Source of the DNA: an uncultured Methylophaga sp.
GTDB taxonomy: Bacteria > Pseudomonadota > Gammaproteobacteria > Nitrosococcales > Methylophagaceae
Length of the DNA stretch: 64,000 nucleotides
NCBI RefSeq assembly: GCF_947259025.1
Contig: NZ_CAMYKO010000007.1
Location: 87,945 to 151,944, forward strand
Direction of reading: 5' to 3'
The notes beneath the pieces are model-generated. The model had not been told where the DNA came from. It searched no databases and worked only from the letters and a program-made list of their open reading frames with translations. A program made the position numbers and the translations under genes. Below are positions 27,240-34,794 of the stretch, piece after piece. Each line of letters starts with the position of its first letter. Position 1 is the first letter of the stretch.

Positions 27240-27255
27240 TGGCATGATTCCAGCA
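27240..27255 (+). promoter_or_regulatory. Sigma-54-like promoter of narK
   Basis: TGGCATG-ATTCC-AGCA has the -24 GGCA and the -12 GC at correct spacing, but the -12 box is weaker (CAGCA for TTGCA). Start expected near 27266. Confidence 0.6.
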
Positions 27256-27263
27256 CTTAGAAG

Positions 27264-27300
27264 CCGAACCAATGTTGGTAAGGTGTTCTAAAGAGAGAAC
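27264..27300 (+). promoter_or_regulatory. Candidate ANTAR-type hairpin pair covering the narK ribosome site
   Basis: First hairpin ACC-AATGTT-GGT (27268-27279, with possible outer CC/GG pairs); second GTTCT-AAAGAG-AGAAC (27285-27300). Both loops have six bases with A1 and G4, as in the nrtA and porin leaders. No terminator follows. The second stem contains the AGAGAG ribosome site, so any ANTAR effect here would be on translation. Confidence 0.5.
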
Positions 27301-27307
27301 TGTATTC

Positions 27308-28774
27308 ATGTCTAGTCAAAAGCTAAACCTACTATCTTTCAGCGGTAAGACCCGCACGCTCCATCTGACCTGGATGGCATTTTTTATCTCCTTCGTGGTC
27401 TGGTTTAACCATGCACCACTGATGGTCTCGATTCGCGATACGCTTGGTCTTGATGACCAGCAGGTCAAAACCCTGTTGATTCTGAATGTGGCGCTGACCA
27501 TTCCGGCGCGTATCGTGGTGGGCATGCTGGTCGATAAATACGGCCCCAAGATCATGTTCAGTATGCTACTGGGCATATCCAGCTTTATCTGTTTTTTCTT
27601 TGCCATTGCCGACAGCTTCGAGCAGATGGCTGCAGCCCGTTTTATGCTGGGTTTTGTCGGTGCCGGTTTTGTTATTGGTATTCGCATGATCTCCGAGTGG
27701 TTCCCGGCCAAGCAGGTGGGGCTGGCCGAAGGCATCTACGGCGGTTGGGGTAACTTCGGTTCAGCGGCGGCGGCAATGTCACTGCCAACCATTGCCCTGT
27801 TGTTCGGCGGTGATGAGGGCTGGCGCTATGCGCTGGCGGTGACCGGTGCGATGGCTCTGGTTTATTCCATCATCTACTACAACAGTGTTTCAGATACACC
27901 AAAAGGCTCGACTTACTTCAAACCAAAAAAATCCGGTGCGATGGAAGTCACCAGCAAAGGCGATTTCTACCTGTACATTATTATGAGCATTCCGCTTTAT
28001 GCGGCTCTGGGTCTGCTGACCTGGAAACTGTCACCCAGCGGTGTGTCATTGCTGTCTCAAAGCATCAGTGTCGCTGTCTATATCGGCCTGGTAGCCCTGT
28101 TCTTTTATCAGGTTTATCACATTTACCAGGTCAACAAAGAGGTGTTTACCACCGAAGTACCTGAAATTCACCGTTATAAGTTCAAGCAGGTCGCGGTACT
28201 GGATCTTGCTTACCTCGCCACTTTTGGCTCTGAGCTGGCCGTGGTGTCGATGTTACCGCTGTTTTTCAGTGATACTTTTGAAATCAGTGCGGTTCAGGCG
28301 GGTCTGCTGGCTTCCGGTTTTGCCTTTATGAACCTGGTATCTCGTCCGGTTGGTGGTCTCTTCAGTGACAAACTGGGACGAAAGAAAACCCTGACCATCT
28401 GCATTAGCGGTCTTGCCGTAGGCTATGTGGTGCTGGGCATGATTACGCCGGAATGGTTCCTGGTGTTTGCGGTACTGGCGACCATGGCCTGTTCGTTCTT
28501 TGTTCAGGCCGGTGAAGGCGCGGTCTTTGCCGTGGTGCCACTGGTACAGCGTCGTTTGACCGGCCAGATCGCCGGTATGGCCGGTGCTTACGGTAATGTT
28601 GGCGCGGTCACCTTCCTGACCGTGTTGTCATTTGTTTCGGCCCAGACTTTCTTCTTTGTTATCGCCGGTACCGCTGTGCTGGCACTGATTGCGGTACAGT
28701 TTATGGACGAACCACAGGGCCAGATGGCGGAGATTCTGCCTGACGGTACTGTGCAAATGATTGACGTCCACTAA
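27308..28774 (+). CDS. narK: MFS nitrate/nitrite transporter
   Basis: 488-residue, 12-segment major facilitator of the NarK/NasA nitrate-porter group. Nitrate-signature regions are visible: [20 protein letters not shown] with the Arg used for substrate, [17 protein letters not shown] near residue 137 and [17 protein letters not shown] near 425. It gives the cell a second nitrate uptake route beside nrtABC. The chosen ATG has AGAGAG upstream; an earlier ATG at 27272 would lie almost at the transcription start. Confidence 0.92.
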   Translation: MSSQKLNLLSFSGKTRTLHLTWMAFFISFVVWFNHAPLMVSIRDTLGLDDQQVKTLLILNVALTIPARIVVGMLVDKYGPKIMFSMLLGISSFICFFFAIADSFEQMAAARFMLGFVGAGFVIGIRMISEWFPAKQVGLAEGIYGGWGNFGSAAAAMSLPTIALLFGGDEGWRYALAVTGAMALVYSIIYYNSVSDTPKGSTYFKPKKSGAMEVTSKGDFYLYIIMSIPLYAALGLLTWKLSPSGVSLLSQSISVAVYIGLVALFFYQVYHIYQVNKEVFTTEVPEIHRYKFKQVAVLDLAYLATFGSELAVVSMLPLFFSDTFEISAVQAGLLASGFAFMNLVSRPVGGLFSDKLGRKKTLTICISGLAVGYVVLGMITPEWFLVFAVLATMACSFFVQAGEGAVFAVVPLVQRRLTGQIAGMAGAYGNVGAVTFLTVLSFVSAQTFFFVIAGTAVLALIAVQFMDEPQGQMAEILPDGTVQMIDVH

Positions 28775-28786
28775 TCAGGGGTAATC

Positions 28787-30514
28787 ATGGTTGCCAGGTT
28801 GAAGGTTACAGTTGGCCAGTATTCTGATAAAGGGGTAAAGACCGAGAATCAGGACTCACTGGGCTACTCTGTGCCTTCCAACCTGGTCATGCTGGAAACC
28901 AAAGGCGTGGCCTGTGCGCTGGCTGATGGTATCAGCAGCAGTGCCGAGGGCAAACAGGCCAGTCAGGCCTGTATTACCGGTTTTATTACCGACTATTTCA
29001 GTACCCCCGACTCCTGGTCGGTAAAACAGTCCGGGGGCAAGGTGCTGACCGCCATCAATACCTGGATGCATGGTCAGAGCAGTTACTACAAAGATGTCTC
29101 AAGGGGACTGGCCAGTACCTTCAGCGCTATTGTCATCAAGTCCACCACGGCGCATTTATTTCATGTCGGTGACTCACGGATTTACCTGTTTCGTGATGGC
29201 GAGCTGGAACAACTGACTACCGATCATCGCATCCGCATAGATGATGATAAAGAATATCTGGGCCGTGCTTTCGGTGTCGATTACTGCCTGGACATTGATT
29301 ACAAATCCCTGACCGTAGAGCAGGGCGACCGCTTCGTACTGACGACCGATGGCGTGCATGATGTAATCAGCGACAAACAGTTGCGTAGCCTGATGCGAGG
29401 TGACAATTCTGATCTAGCGGCTTTGGCTGAGCAGATCTGTCGTCAGGCCATTGAACAGCAGAGCCCTGATAATGTCAGTTGTCAGGTGCTGCGGGTGGAT
29501 CAACTGCCCAGCCAGGATCCCAATGAAGTTTTCGCCCAGCTTACAAAGTTGCCATTTCCGCCAGAACTCTACGAAGGGGTCATTCTCGATGGCTACCGCA
29601 TCAGCCGGGAACTGCATGCCAGCTCTACCAGTCAGCTCTATCTGGCAGTGGATACCGAGACTGGTGACAAGGTCGTACTCAAAACGCCTTCGGTCAATTT
29701 CGAAGATGATCCGGCCTACCTGGAACGCTTTCAACTGGAAGAATGGATAGGGCGCCGAGTCGACAATCCACATGTGGTGCGTACCGTGGAGCAAAAGCGT
29801 CCGCGTCGCTTCCTGTATTACGTGCTGGAGCATGTTAACGGCAAAACGCTGGAGCAATGGCTCGATGATGTCGGCACTCTGGATTTGAAAACAGTACGCG
29901 AGTTGGTGCCGCAGATTGCCAATGGTCTGCGGGCCTTTCACCGGCTGGATATGCTGCACCAGGATCTCAAACCCGGCAATATCATGATCAGCCACGACGG
30001 TGTGCTCAAGATCATCGATTTCGGCTCGACCAAAATTGCCGGGATTGCCGATATTTCGACGCCGGTGGAGCGCAGGGAACTGCTGGGCACCAAGCATTAC
30101 ACGGCACCGGAATATCTGTTGGGCAAACCCGGCACACCCCAGTCCGACCTGTTTTCGCTGGGCTGCATTGTTTACCAGATGCTGACCGGCAAACTGCCTT
30201 ACGGGGAGAAGCTGGCCGCTGTCCGCGATCAGCGGGGCCTGAATCGACTTCGTTACCGGCCTGTGAGTGAATCTATCAGTGACATACCACACTGGGTCGA
30301 CAAGGCTATTCGAAAGGCGGTGCAGTTATCCCCGGAATCCCGCTATGAAGCGACTTCGGAATTCGAATCTGACCTGGTCAAACCCAATCCCGATTACCTG
30401 AGGGAAGAGCAGTTACCCTTGATGCAGCGACACCCGGTCGGCTTCTGGCGTTCATTAACGATTGTGTTGCTGATCAGCAATTTGCTATTGCTGTATTTGC
30501 TCACCCGGCAATAG
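28787..30514 (+). CDS. PP2C phosphatase-Ser/Thr kinase fusion, membrane-tethered
   Basis: Residues ~1-235 form a PP2C-type phosphatase (GVKTENQDSLGY, CALADGISSSAEGKQAS, HVGDSRIYLFRDG, VLTTDGVHDVI). From about residue 265 an eukaryote-type kinase follows: VVLKTPS with the ATP-binding Lys, HQDLKPGNIMI with the catalytic Asp, IIDFGST for the DFG motif and YTAPEYLLG. A C-terminal membrane segment (SLTIVLLISNLLLLYLL) anchors it. It starts 12 bases after narK, so it is in the same transcript. A kinase at this place is also known beside nitrate assimilation genes in Pseudomonas. It probably adjusts transport or reductase activity; the target is unknown. Confidence 0.88.
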   Translation: MVARLKVTVGQYSDKGVKTENQDSLGYSVPSNLVMLETKGVACALADGISSSAEGKQASQACITGFITDYFSTPDSWSVKQSGGKVLTAINTWMHGQSSYYKDVSRGLASTFSAIVIKSTTAHLFHVGDSRIYLFRDGELEQLTTDHRIRIDDDKEYLGRAFGVDYCLDIDYKSLTVEQGDRFVLTTDGVHDVISDKQLRSLMRGDNSDLAALAEQICRQAIEQQSPDNVSCQVLRVDQLPSQDPNEVFAQLTKLPFPPELYEGVILDGYRISRELHASSTSQLYLAVDTETGDKVVLKTPSVNFEDDPAYLERFQLEEWIGRRVDNPHVVRTVEQKRPRRFLYYVLEHVNGKTLEQWLDDVGTLDLKTVRELVPQIANGLRAFHRLDMLHQDLKPGNIMISHDGVLKIIDFGSTKIAGIADISTPVERRELLGTKHYTAPEYLLGKPGTPQSDLFSLGCIVYQMLTGKLPYGEKLAAVRDQRGLNRLRYRPVSESISDIPHWVDKAIRKAVQLSPESRYEATSEFESDLVKPNPDYLREEQLPLMQRHPVGFWRSLTIVLLISNLLLLYLLTRQ

Positions 30515-30600
30515 TGACAGATTAAACTGAGCACAATTCGTGACGCTGCTGTAGCCGAATAGCGTGTCTATCAGAGTCATGCAGGTGGACAAACAAATTT

Positions 30601-31455
30601 TCAGTCTTGCTTGAGTGAATGCCAGGGCAATGGCAGCGCAGAAAAGCACTTTAATTTTCCAGCCAGCGTCGCTTTAAGCTGATCACTGTTGGCCTGGGAT
30701 TTATGCGCAATAGTACGAAACTCATCCTGTGTTGGTGGCGGAAGATCATGCTGCATTAACTGCTGCACATAGGCATCATGAATCAGTCCCAGATCATCCT
30801 GTAAGGCCTTCATCGCTGTAATAAAAGACGCATTGGTTTTGTGTTTCAGCACTGGAGCCAGTAATTCGCAACCATAGCGCAGTTGTTTAATACGGATCCG
30901 TGATCGGTGCAGGGCAGCCTCATTGTTGATATCGAGTGCTGATAATTGCTTTTGTACCTGCTCATAGTGTTGTTGCAATTGCCTGGCAGCCAGCGTGGTG
31001 GTCAGCATTGAGCAATGACGTCCATGTTTTCGGCTCCAGTGCTTGTTTTTCAGCTGTTTTTTTAGCTGTCGGCGCGGTTTATTAAACTGTTTTGATTGCA
31101 ACAGCCGACATAGCTTTTTATCACTGCGTTTCTTTTGCTTGCGAAGGTGGCTCTCCAGAACGGAAGCATCAGTTTTGTTCTCATTAAAGTGGGTCAGCAA
31201 AAATACATCCAGATCCCGGGCTTCATCCAGAAAACGGGCGAGCGTTTTGAGTTCTTTTTGCCAGCGCTGCCGATAGTCTGGCTGCAATACCGGTTTGAAA
31301 ATGTCAAAGGCGCTGCGCATGCGTCTCAGACTCACCCGGAGCTGGTGCACACCCTCTGGATCCTCAGCCAAGATCGCGGTTTTACGCCAGCGTTTTATCT
31401 GTGCCAATTCTGTTAATAACAGCAGCGGAAACTCCTGGCAGGCAGATTGTTTCAT
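30601..31455 (-). CDS. CHAD-domain protein
   Basis: 284 residues, very basic and helical, with the CHAD hallmarks: VHQLRVSLRRMRSAFDIF near residue 34, LDEARDLDVFL near 93 and IKQLRYGCELLAPVL near 190. CHAD domains bind inorganic polyphosphate through conserved His, Arg and Lys. It lies 2 bases after the SixA-type phosphatase gene on the same strand, a pairing that suggests linked phosphate or polyphosphate functions. Confidence 0.9.
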   Translation of the reverse strand: MKQSACQEFPLLLLTELAQIKRWRKTAILAEDPEGVHQLRVSLRRMRSAFDIFKPVLQPDYRQRWQKELKTLARFLDEARDLDVFLLTHFNENKTDASVLESHLRKQKKRSDKKLCRLLQSKQFNKPRRQLKKQLKNKHWSRKHGRHCSMLTTTLAARQLQQHYEQVQKQLSALDINNEAALHRSRIRIKQLRYGCELLAPVLKHKTNASFITAMKALQDDLGLIHDAYVQQLMQHDLPPPTQDEFRTIAHKSQANSDQLKATLAGKLKCFSALPLPWHSLKQD

Positions 31456-31457
31456 GC

Positions 31458-31985
31458 TCAGGCCGGTTTCAGATGTTTGCCATGAATAATCTGACTGATG
31501 CGACAGCTTTTCGAACCCAGTGCGGACCAGTCGCCGTTGTATTCCAGCACCACAAGACTGGCTGGCAACAGACGTTTTCCGCTGTGCTGCTCGCTCTCAA
31601 AACCGTCTTTGCTGAGCCAGTCGACCAGATCTTCCAAAGCAGGGTTGTGGCCGACCAGCATCACCCGGCTGATGCGCTGGTTCAGTGCCTGCAGCAAGTT
31701 CAGCAAAACGGGGGTATCGGCCAGGTAAAGCTGTTCACGGACCGTGACCTGGCCGGTAGCAATAAAAAGTTGTTCACAGACAATATCGGCGGTTTCCAGC
31801 GCTCGTCGGGCACCGGAGCAGTAAATGGATTGAGGAATCAGTCTCAGATCATGAATATGCTGTCCAAGCTGGCGGGCATGCTGTTTTCCCGCTGAAGTCA
31901 GGGCGCGGGCATAATCACCGCTTACCGCTTCGGTTTCGGCTTTGGCATGACGCAAGATCATGATTTGTCGGGTATTTTTACTCAT
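31458..31985 (-). CDS. sixA: SixA-type histidine phosphatase
   Basis: 175 residues from the start before MSKNTRQIMILRHAKAE. The phosphohistidine intermediate is the His in LRHAKAE (RHA in place of RHG, as in SixA), with the second catalytic His in MLVGHNPALEDL. SixA proteins dephosphorylate phosphohistidine on phosphotransfer proteins. A longer frame adds 33 N-terminal residues of unlikely composition. It is the last host gene before the prophage. Confidence 0.85.
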   Translation of the reverse strand: MSKNTRQIMILRHAKAETEAVSGDYARALTSAGKQHARQLGQHIHDLRLIPQSIYCSGARRALETADIVCEQLFIATGQVTVREQLYLADTPVLLNLLQALNQRISRVMLVGHNPALEDLVDWLSKDGFESEQHSGKRLLPASLVVLEYNGDWSALGSKSCRISQIIHGKHLKPA

Positions 31986-32186
31986 GTCTGAAAATCCGGC
32001 AGTAAACAAAATATTGTTACTGACAGAGACAAGCGGCGGGTCAGCATTACTCCCAAGCATAGTCCTCAAATGCCAGGCAAGCAATGGCTTTCACAAGCCT
32101 GACAGCGGCTGGCTAACTTTTAACCAGGGCAAAGTTTACTCAGCTTGAGAGTTACTTAGCGATTTTTGCCGTGACAATTCACAGAC

Positions 32187-32195
32187 TTATCCACA
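32187..32195 (+). other. Perfect DnaA box next to the prophage left end
   Basis: TTATCCACA is the strong DnaA-box consensus. It is a single copy with no origin-like cluster, placed about 5-14 bases outside the proposed prophage terminus. It may be chance or a host regulatory site. Confidence 0.4.
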
Positions 32196-32200
32196 GATAA

Positions 32201-32285
32201 TGTGAATAACATGGAGGGTGAATGAGGACAGAAGGATTAAGAACAGCGGGATATACCGGGATTAAATGGTATTAAATGGGATGAA
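32201..32285 (+). repeat. Candidate left end (attL) with MuA-binding-like repeats
   Basis: After TGTGAATAAC comes GAGGACAGAAGGATTAAG and then GGGATTAAATGG and TATTAAATGGGA in tandem. In phage Mu the left end has GGAGGACATTGGATTA followed by GATGGGATTAGATTTGG, so both wording and order are alike. These repeats are probably the L1-type sites bound by the transposase encoded at 34787. Confidence 0.6.
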
Positions 32286-32341
32286 GCTAATGAGAATGCG
32301 GCTTTTAGGATAATTTAATAGTGAATTAAAGAGAGTTTATG

Positions 32342-32391
32342 GATCGCGATCAATTTGTTGATATTCAAGTTTAAGACACATGAATCGCGAT
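32342..32391 (+). repeat. Pair of ATCGCGAT palindromes near the prophage left end
   Basis: GATCGCGATC (32342-32351) and AATCGCGATC (32383-32392) share the ATCGCGAT palindrome at a 41-base distance, just downstream (in its direction) of the repressor stop. They could be host or phage protein sites. No function is established. Confidence 0.45.
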
Positions 32392-32397
32392 CTGTGA

Positions 32398-33291
32398 TTA
32401 ATGCCGACGGCCACTCCAGACAACCCTGCCAATAATTGACATCTCATTCTGTAAATCAAAATCCAGGGATATCTCAAAGGGCTCATACGCAGGATTATCG
32501 CTAGTAACCTTCAGGCGATGATTCGGTAGACGCTGCAGCCGTTTTACCAGTAACGATTCACCCATTCTTATTACATAGATGCCATCACGCTTAGCAATGT
32601 TGTCAGTGTGATCGACCAGTATTACGTCGCCTGGGCGCAATACAGGCTCCATGCTCTCGCCTTCAACATAGATTAGATAAAGATTAGCCGGGCTACTGTG
32701 TAGCTCATTATGAATCCATTCCCTTTTAAACATCAGCGCATCTGTTGCTTCTTCTTCATGAACGACAGAGCCGTTACCAGCCGATGCTTTCACATCGAAG
32801 AGAGGAATGTGGGCGAATGCCTCCATGAAGCTCCCAGTTCCTGCTGAATAATCCTTGATATCTGATCCCGCTTTGTCATTGAAAGTAGGATCGGATGATC
32901 CCGCTTTTTTTTCTTGATCCCTCTTTCTGTAAGTGTTTGTTTCTGATGTTGATTCTTGTATTGATTGGTTCTTTTTAGAATTTTGTAAGTGGGATCGAAA
33001 GTCTTCGTAAAATTCGCGATATTGTTTGTTCTCATAGAAGCCTGGGCCAAGCTCGTTCTCATCTATCAGAATATTTCCTTCTCCTGTAAGCACCCACATT
33101 GGATTTATACCGATATCGGTTAGGCCTATTAATGCGTCTGCGCCCAGCGTTCTTAATGCATTCTCATAATTGGCTAACGTATTCGGGTGAATGCCGATCA
33201 ATTTTCCAAATTTGCCGCGCGATTTTTTACCACGAATGAGTTTTAACCGTCCGGCGATGTTTTCCAAATCAATTTTTTCTAACTCACGCAT
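32398..33291 (-). CDS. Phage repressor, HTH plus LexA/S24-type peptidase domain
   Basis: 297 residues. N-terminal helix-turn-helix (GKLIGIHPNTLANYENALRT near residue 31) and C-terminal S24/LexA-like domain with the catalytic Ser in VEGESMEPVLRPGD and the Lys in GIYVIRMGESLLVKRL. Transcribed leftward, divergent from ner, as the Mu c repressor is. Self-cleavage during the SOS response is expected from the family, which would tie prophage induction to DNA damage; classical Mu c lacks such a domain. A long polar linker (residues ~100-160) separates the domains. Confidence 0.9.
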   Translation of the reverse strand: MRELEKIDLENIAGRLKLIRGKKSRGKFGKLIGIHPNTLANYENALRTLGADALIGLTDIGINPMWVLTGEGNILIDENELGPGFYENKQYREFYEDFRSHLQNSKKNQSIQESTSETNTYRKRDQEKKAGSSDPTFNDKAGSDIKDYSAGTGSFMEAFAHIPLFDVKASAGNGSVVHEEEATDALMFKREWIHNELHSSPANLYLIYVEGESMEPVLRPGDVILVDHTDNIAKRDGIYVIRMGESLLVKRLQRLPNHRLKVTSDNPAYEPFEISLDFDLQNEMSIIGRVVWSGRRH

Positions 33292-33353
33292 CTTGTGAAT
33301 CTCTTTTTATATCAATCAATTAGTCGATTTTTCATCTATTGGGTTACGAAAAC

Positions 33354-33418
33354 AACACATATGGGTTGTTATTACTCATTCATGGTTATATATTTGGTTT
33401 AAGCAAACACATACGGGT
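33354..33418 (+). promoter_or_regulatory. Prophage operator direct repeats
   Basis: AACACATAYGGGT occurs at 33354-33366 and 33406-33418, 52 bases apart, so on the same helix face. The first sits in an AACAAC/GTTGTT dyad, the second in AAACACA/TGTGTTT. They lie between the divergent repressor and ner genes, where the repressor and Ner are expected to compete. Confidence 0.6.
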
Positions 33419-33459
33419 AAATATTTGTGTTTGTGTGTGTCTAAATAGGGATTGTAACA

Positions 33460-33744
33460 ATGAACTACAGCCAAATACATAAAGCGCTGAAAGATGAGGG
33501 GCTTTCTTGGGCTGCCGCTGGTGAAGCGATCGGCTGCACCTATCAACATGTGATGAATGTATGTGCACGTCGAGTTGAAAGCCCGCGTGTAGCGAAATCA
33601 ATCGCCTTGTTGATACATAAAGACGTTGCTGAAGTCTTTCCAGACAAACCTCGCTATCTGTCAGATTCAAAAAAATTGAGGCAAACAAAAATTGATCAAG
33701 CCAAGGCACGATTAGCTGAAGCCGGATTAGCTGAGAGCGCCTGA
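33460..33744 (+). CDS. ner: Ner-like DNA-binding protein
   Basis: 94 residues with an N-terminal helix-turn-helix of the Ner/Nlp type (IHKALKDEGLSWAAAGEAIG, then CTYQHVMNVCARRVES) and the family-like VAKSIALLIHKDVAEVFPDK. In Mu, Ner turns down both the early and the repressor promoters. First rightward gene after the operator region. Confidence 0.8.
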   Translation: MNYSQIHKALKDEGLSWAAAGEAIGCTYQHVMNVCARRVESPRVAKSIALLIHKDVAEVFPDKPRYLSDSKKLRQTKIDQAKARLAEAGLAESA

Positions 33745-33750
33745 TCATGG

Positions 33751-34209
33751 CTAAAAGTCCCCTGCAAAGACGTAACCAACGTAAGCCGGACATAGCCTGC
33801 CCATTAGCAGGTCGCTCCAGCGGCGATTCCATGTCGGTGATACAGCAAATGTATCTGTCTGGCCAAAATCCTTGCCCTGAATGCGAGCAGCTGCAGCCAG
33901 CGCCTGCCGAACTTGCTCAAGCCGATATCGAACCTGTTGGGTTTGGCTCTCATTCCACTGCGAAACAACACGCTGCATCTCGCCGAGACTGGGTAAAAGC
34001 ACGAATGGCGCACCGTCAAGCAACCATGCCGACAGCTCTATCAACTGCGCCTGGTCAGCCTCGCGATCCGTTTCGCCTGGTGTTCCAGGCAAGGCAGCAA
34101 GGAAAACGTCTAGCTCAGCTTCTATCTGGGAGGACGAAATGAAAATGTACGCCTCATTTGACTCATGCAAAAACCCCGCATCAAGCGGCTTAAGAAATGT
34201 TTGTGCCAT
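33751..34209 (-). CDS. Inverted accessory gene between ner and muA (unknown function)
   Basis: 152 residues on the strand opposite to its neighbours, with GGGAG 8 bases upstream of ATG. Composition is protein-like: MAQTFLKPLDAGFLHESNEA at the start, an alpha-helical middle (QQVRYRLEQVRQALAAAARI) and an aromatic C-terminus. I prefer it over the overlapping plus-strand frame (33747-34142), which has an odd Gln/Arg/Pro-rich composition. Its position and orientation suggest a lysogenically expressed moron, such as a superinfection or anti-phage factor. I do not recognise the family. Confidence 0.55.
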   Translation of the reverse strand: MAQTFLKPLDAGFLHESNEAYIFISSSQIEAELDVFLAALPGTPGETDREADQAQLIELSAWLLDGAPFVLLPSLGEMQRVVSQWNESQTQQVRYRLEQVRQALAAAARIQGKDFGQTDTFAVSPTWNRRWSDLLMGRLCPAYVGYVFAGDF

Positions 34210-34299
34210 ACCTGGGACTCCCTTCTCTGTGTCAGTTGTTTTCCAGCCTATGGCAGCGGTGACATCCGCACAATCAATTAATTTGGAAGTGGTGTTGTG

Positions 34300-34794
34300 A
34301 TGAGAATTCCAAAAACTAAAGCGGCTTGGAAACGTATTCAGCCGAACAACATGAAAGACGCACTGCGCCTCAATAAAGAGTACGCCAGGCAGTTCAAGCG
34401 TCTGACCGTGCCGGCTATTGCCGAGCTGATGGCTATCAGCGAAGACCGCTTATATAAATGGCTATCAACTGGTGATATGCCAGTCAGTTTTATCCCGGCC
34501 TATGAGCTGGTTTGTGGCATGGATTATGTCACTCAGTACATGGGCTATCGAAGCCACAAGCTCATGATTGAAATACCCACTGGTAAAAAAACCGATGAGC
34601 TTGGCATGGCTGAACTACAGCAGCTATCTGCCGACGCGATGAGTTTGCTGATCAAGTTCTATAGAGAGGGAGAGTCAGTAGACATTGTCACATCTGCTCT
34701 CACTAGGCTCTTGGCTGGCGTGGCTTTTCACCGGGAAAACGTCATTTCTCAGAGTCAGCCGGGTCTTGATTTCGAGGGGGATGAAGATGACTGA
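34300..34794 (+). CDS. Early phage protein with HTH, upstream of muA
   Basis: 164 residues from ATG (a GTG lies directly before). A helix-turn-helix-like stretch is seen near residues 37-58 (VPAIAELMAISEDRLYKWLS), followed by a helical C-terminal half ending in an acidic tail (DFEGDEDD). Overlaps muA by 8 bases. Probably a phage regulatory or DNA-binding protein; no specific family is recognised. Confidence 0.65.
   Translation: MRIPKTKAAWKRIQPNNMKDALRLNKEYARQFKRLTVPAIAELMAISEDRLYKWLSTGDMPVSFIPAYELVCGMDYVTQYMGYRSHKLMIEIPTGKKTDELGMAELQQLSADAMSLLIKFYREGESVDIVTSALTRLLAGVAFHRENVISQSQPGLDFEGDEDD

Noticed and set aside
29414-30292. 292-residue minus-strand frame opposite the phosphatase-kinase gene
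   Set aside because: Antisense shadow; the plus-strand gene has complete kinase motifs.
33747-34142. Plus-strand 131-residue frame directly after ner
   Set aside because: Composition is unusual (rich in Gln, Arg, Pro, Cys) and it is almost wholly antisense to a 152-residue frame that has a better ribosome site and a more normal composition. It remains a minor alternative.
34685-34786. Upstream start for the transposase
   Set aside because: It lies within the preceding gene and adds 34 residues not typical of MuA; the ATG at 34787 follows GAGGGGG.
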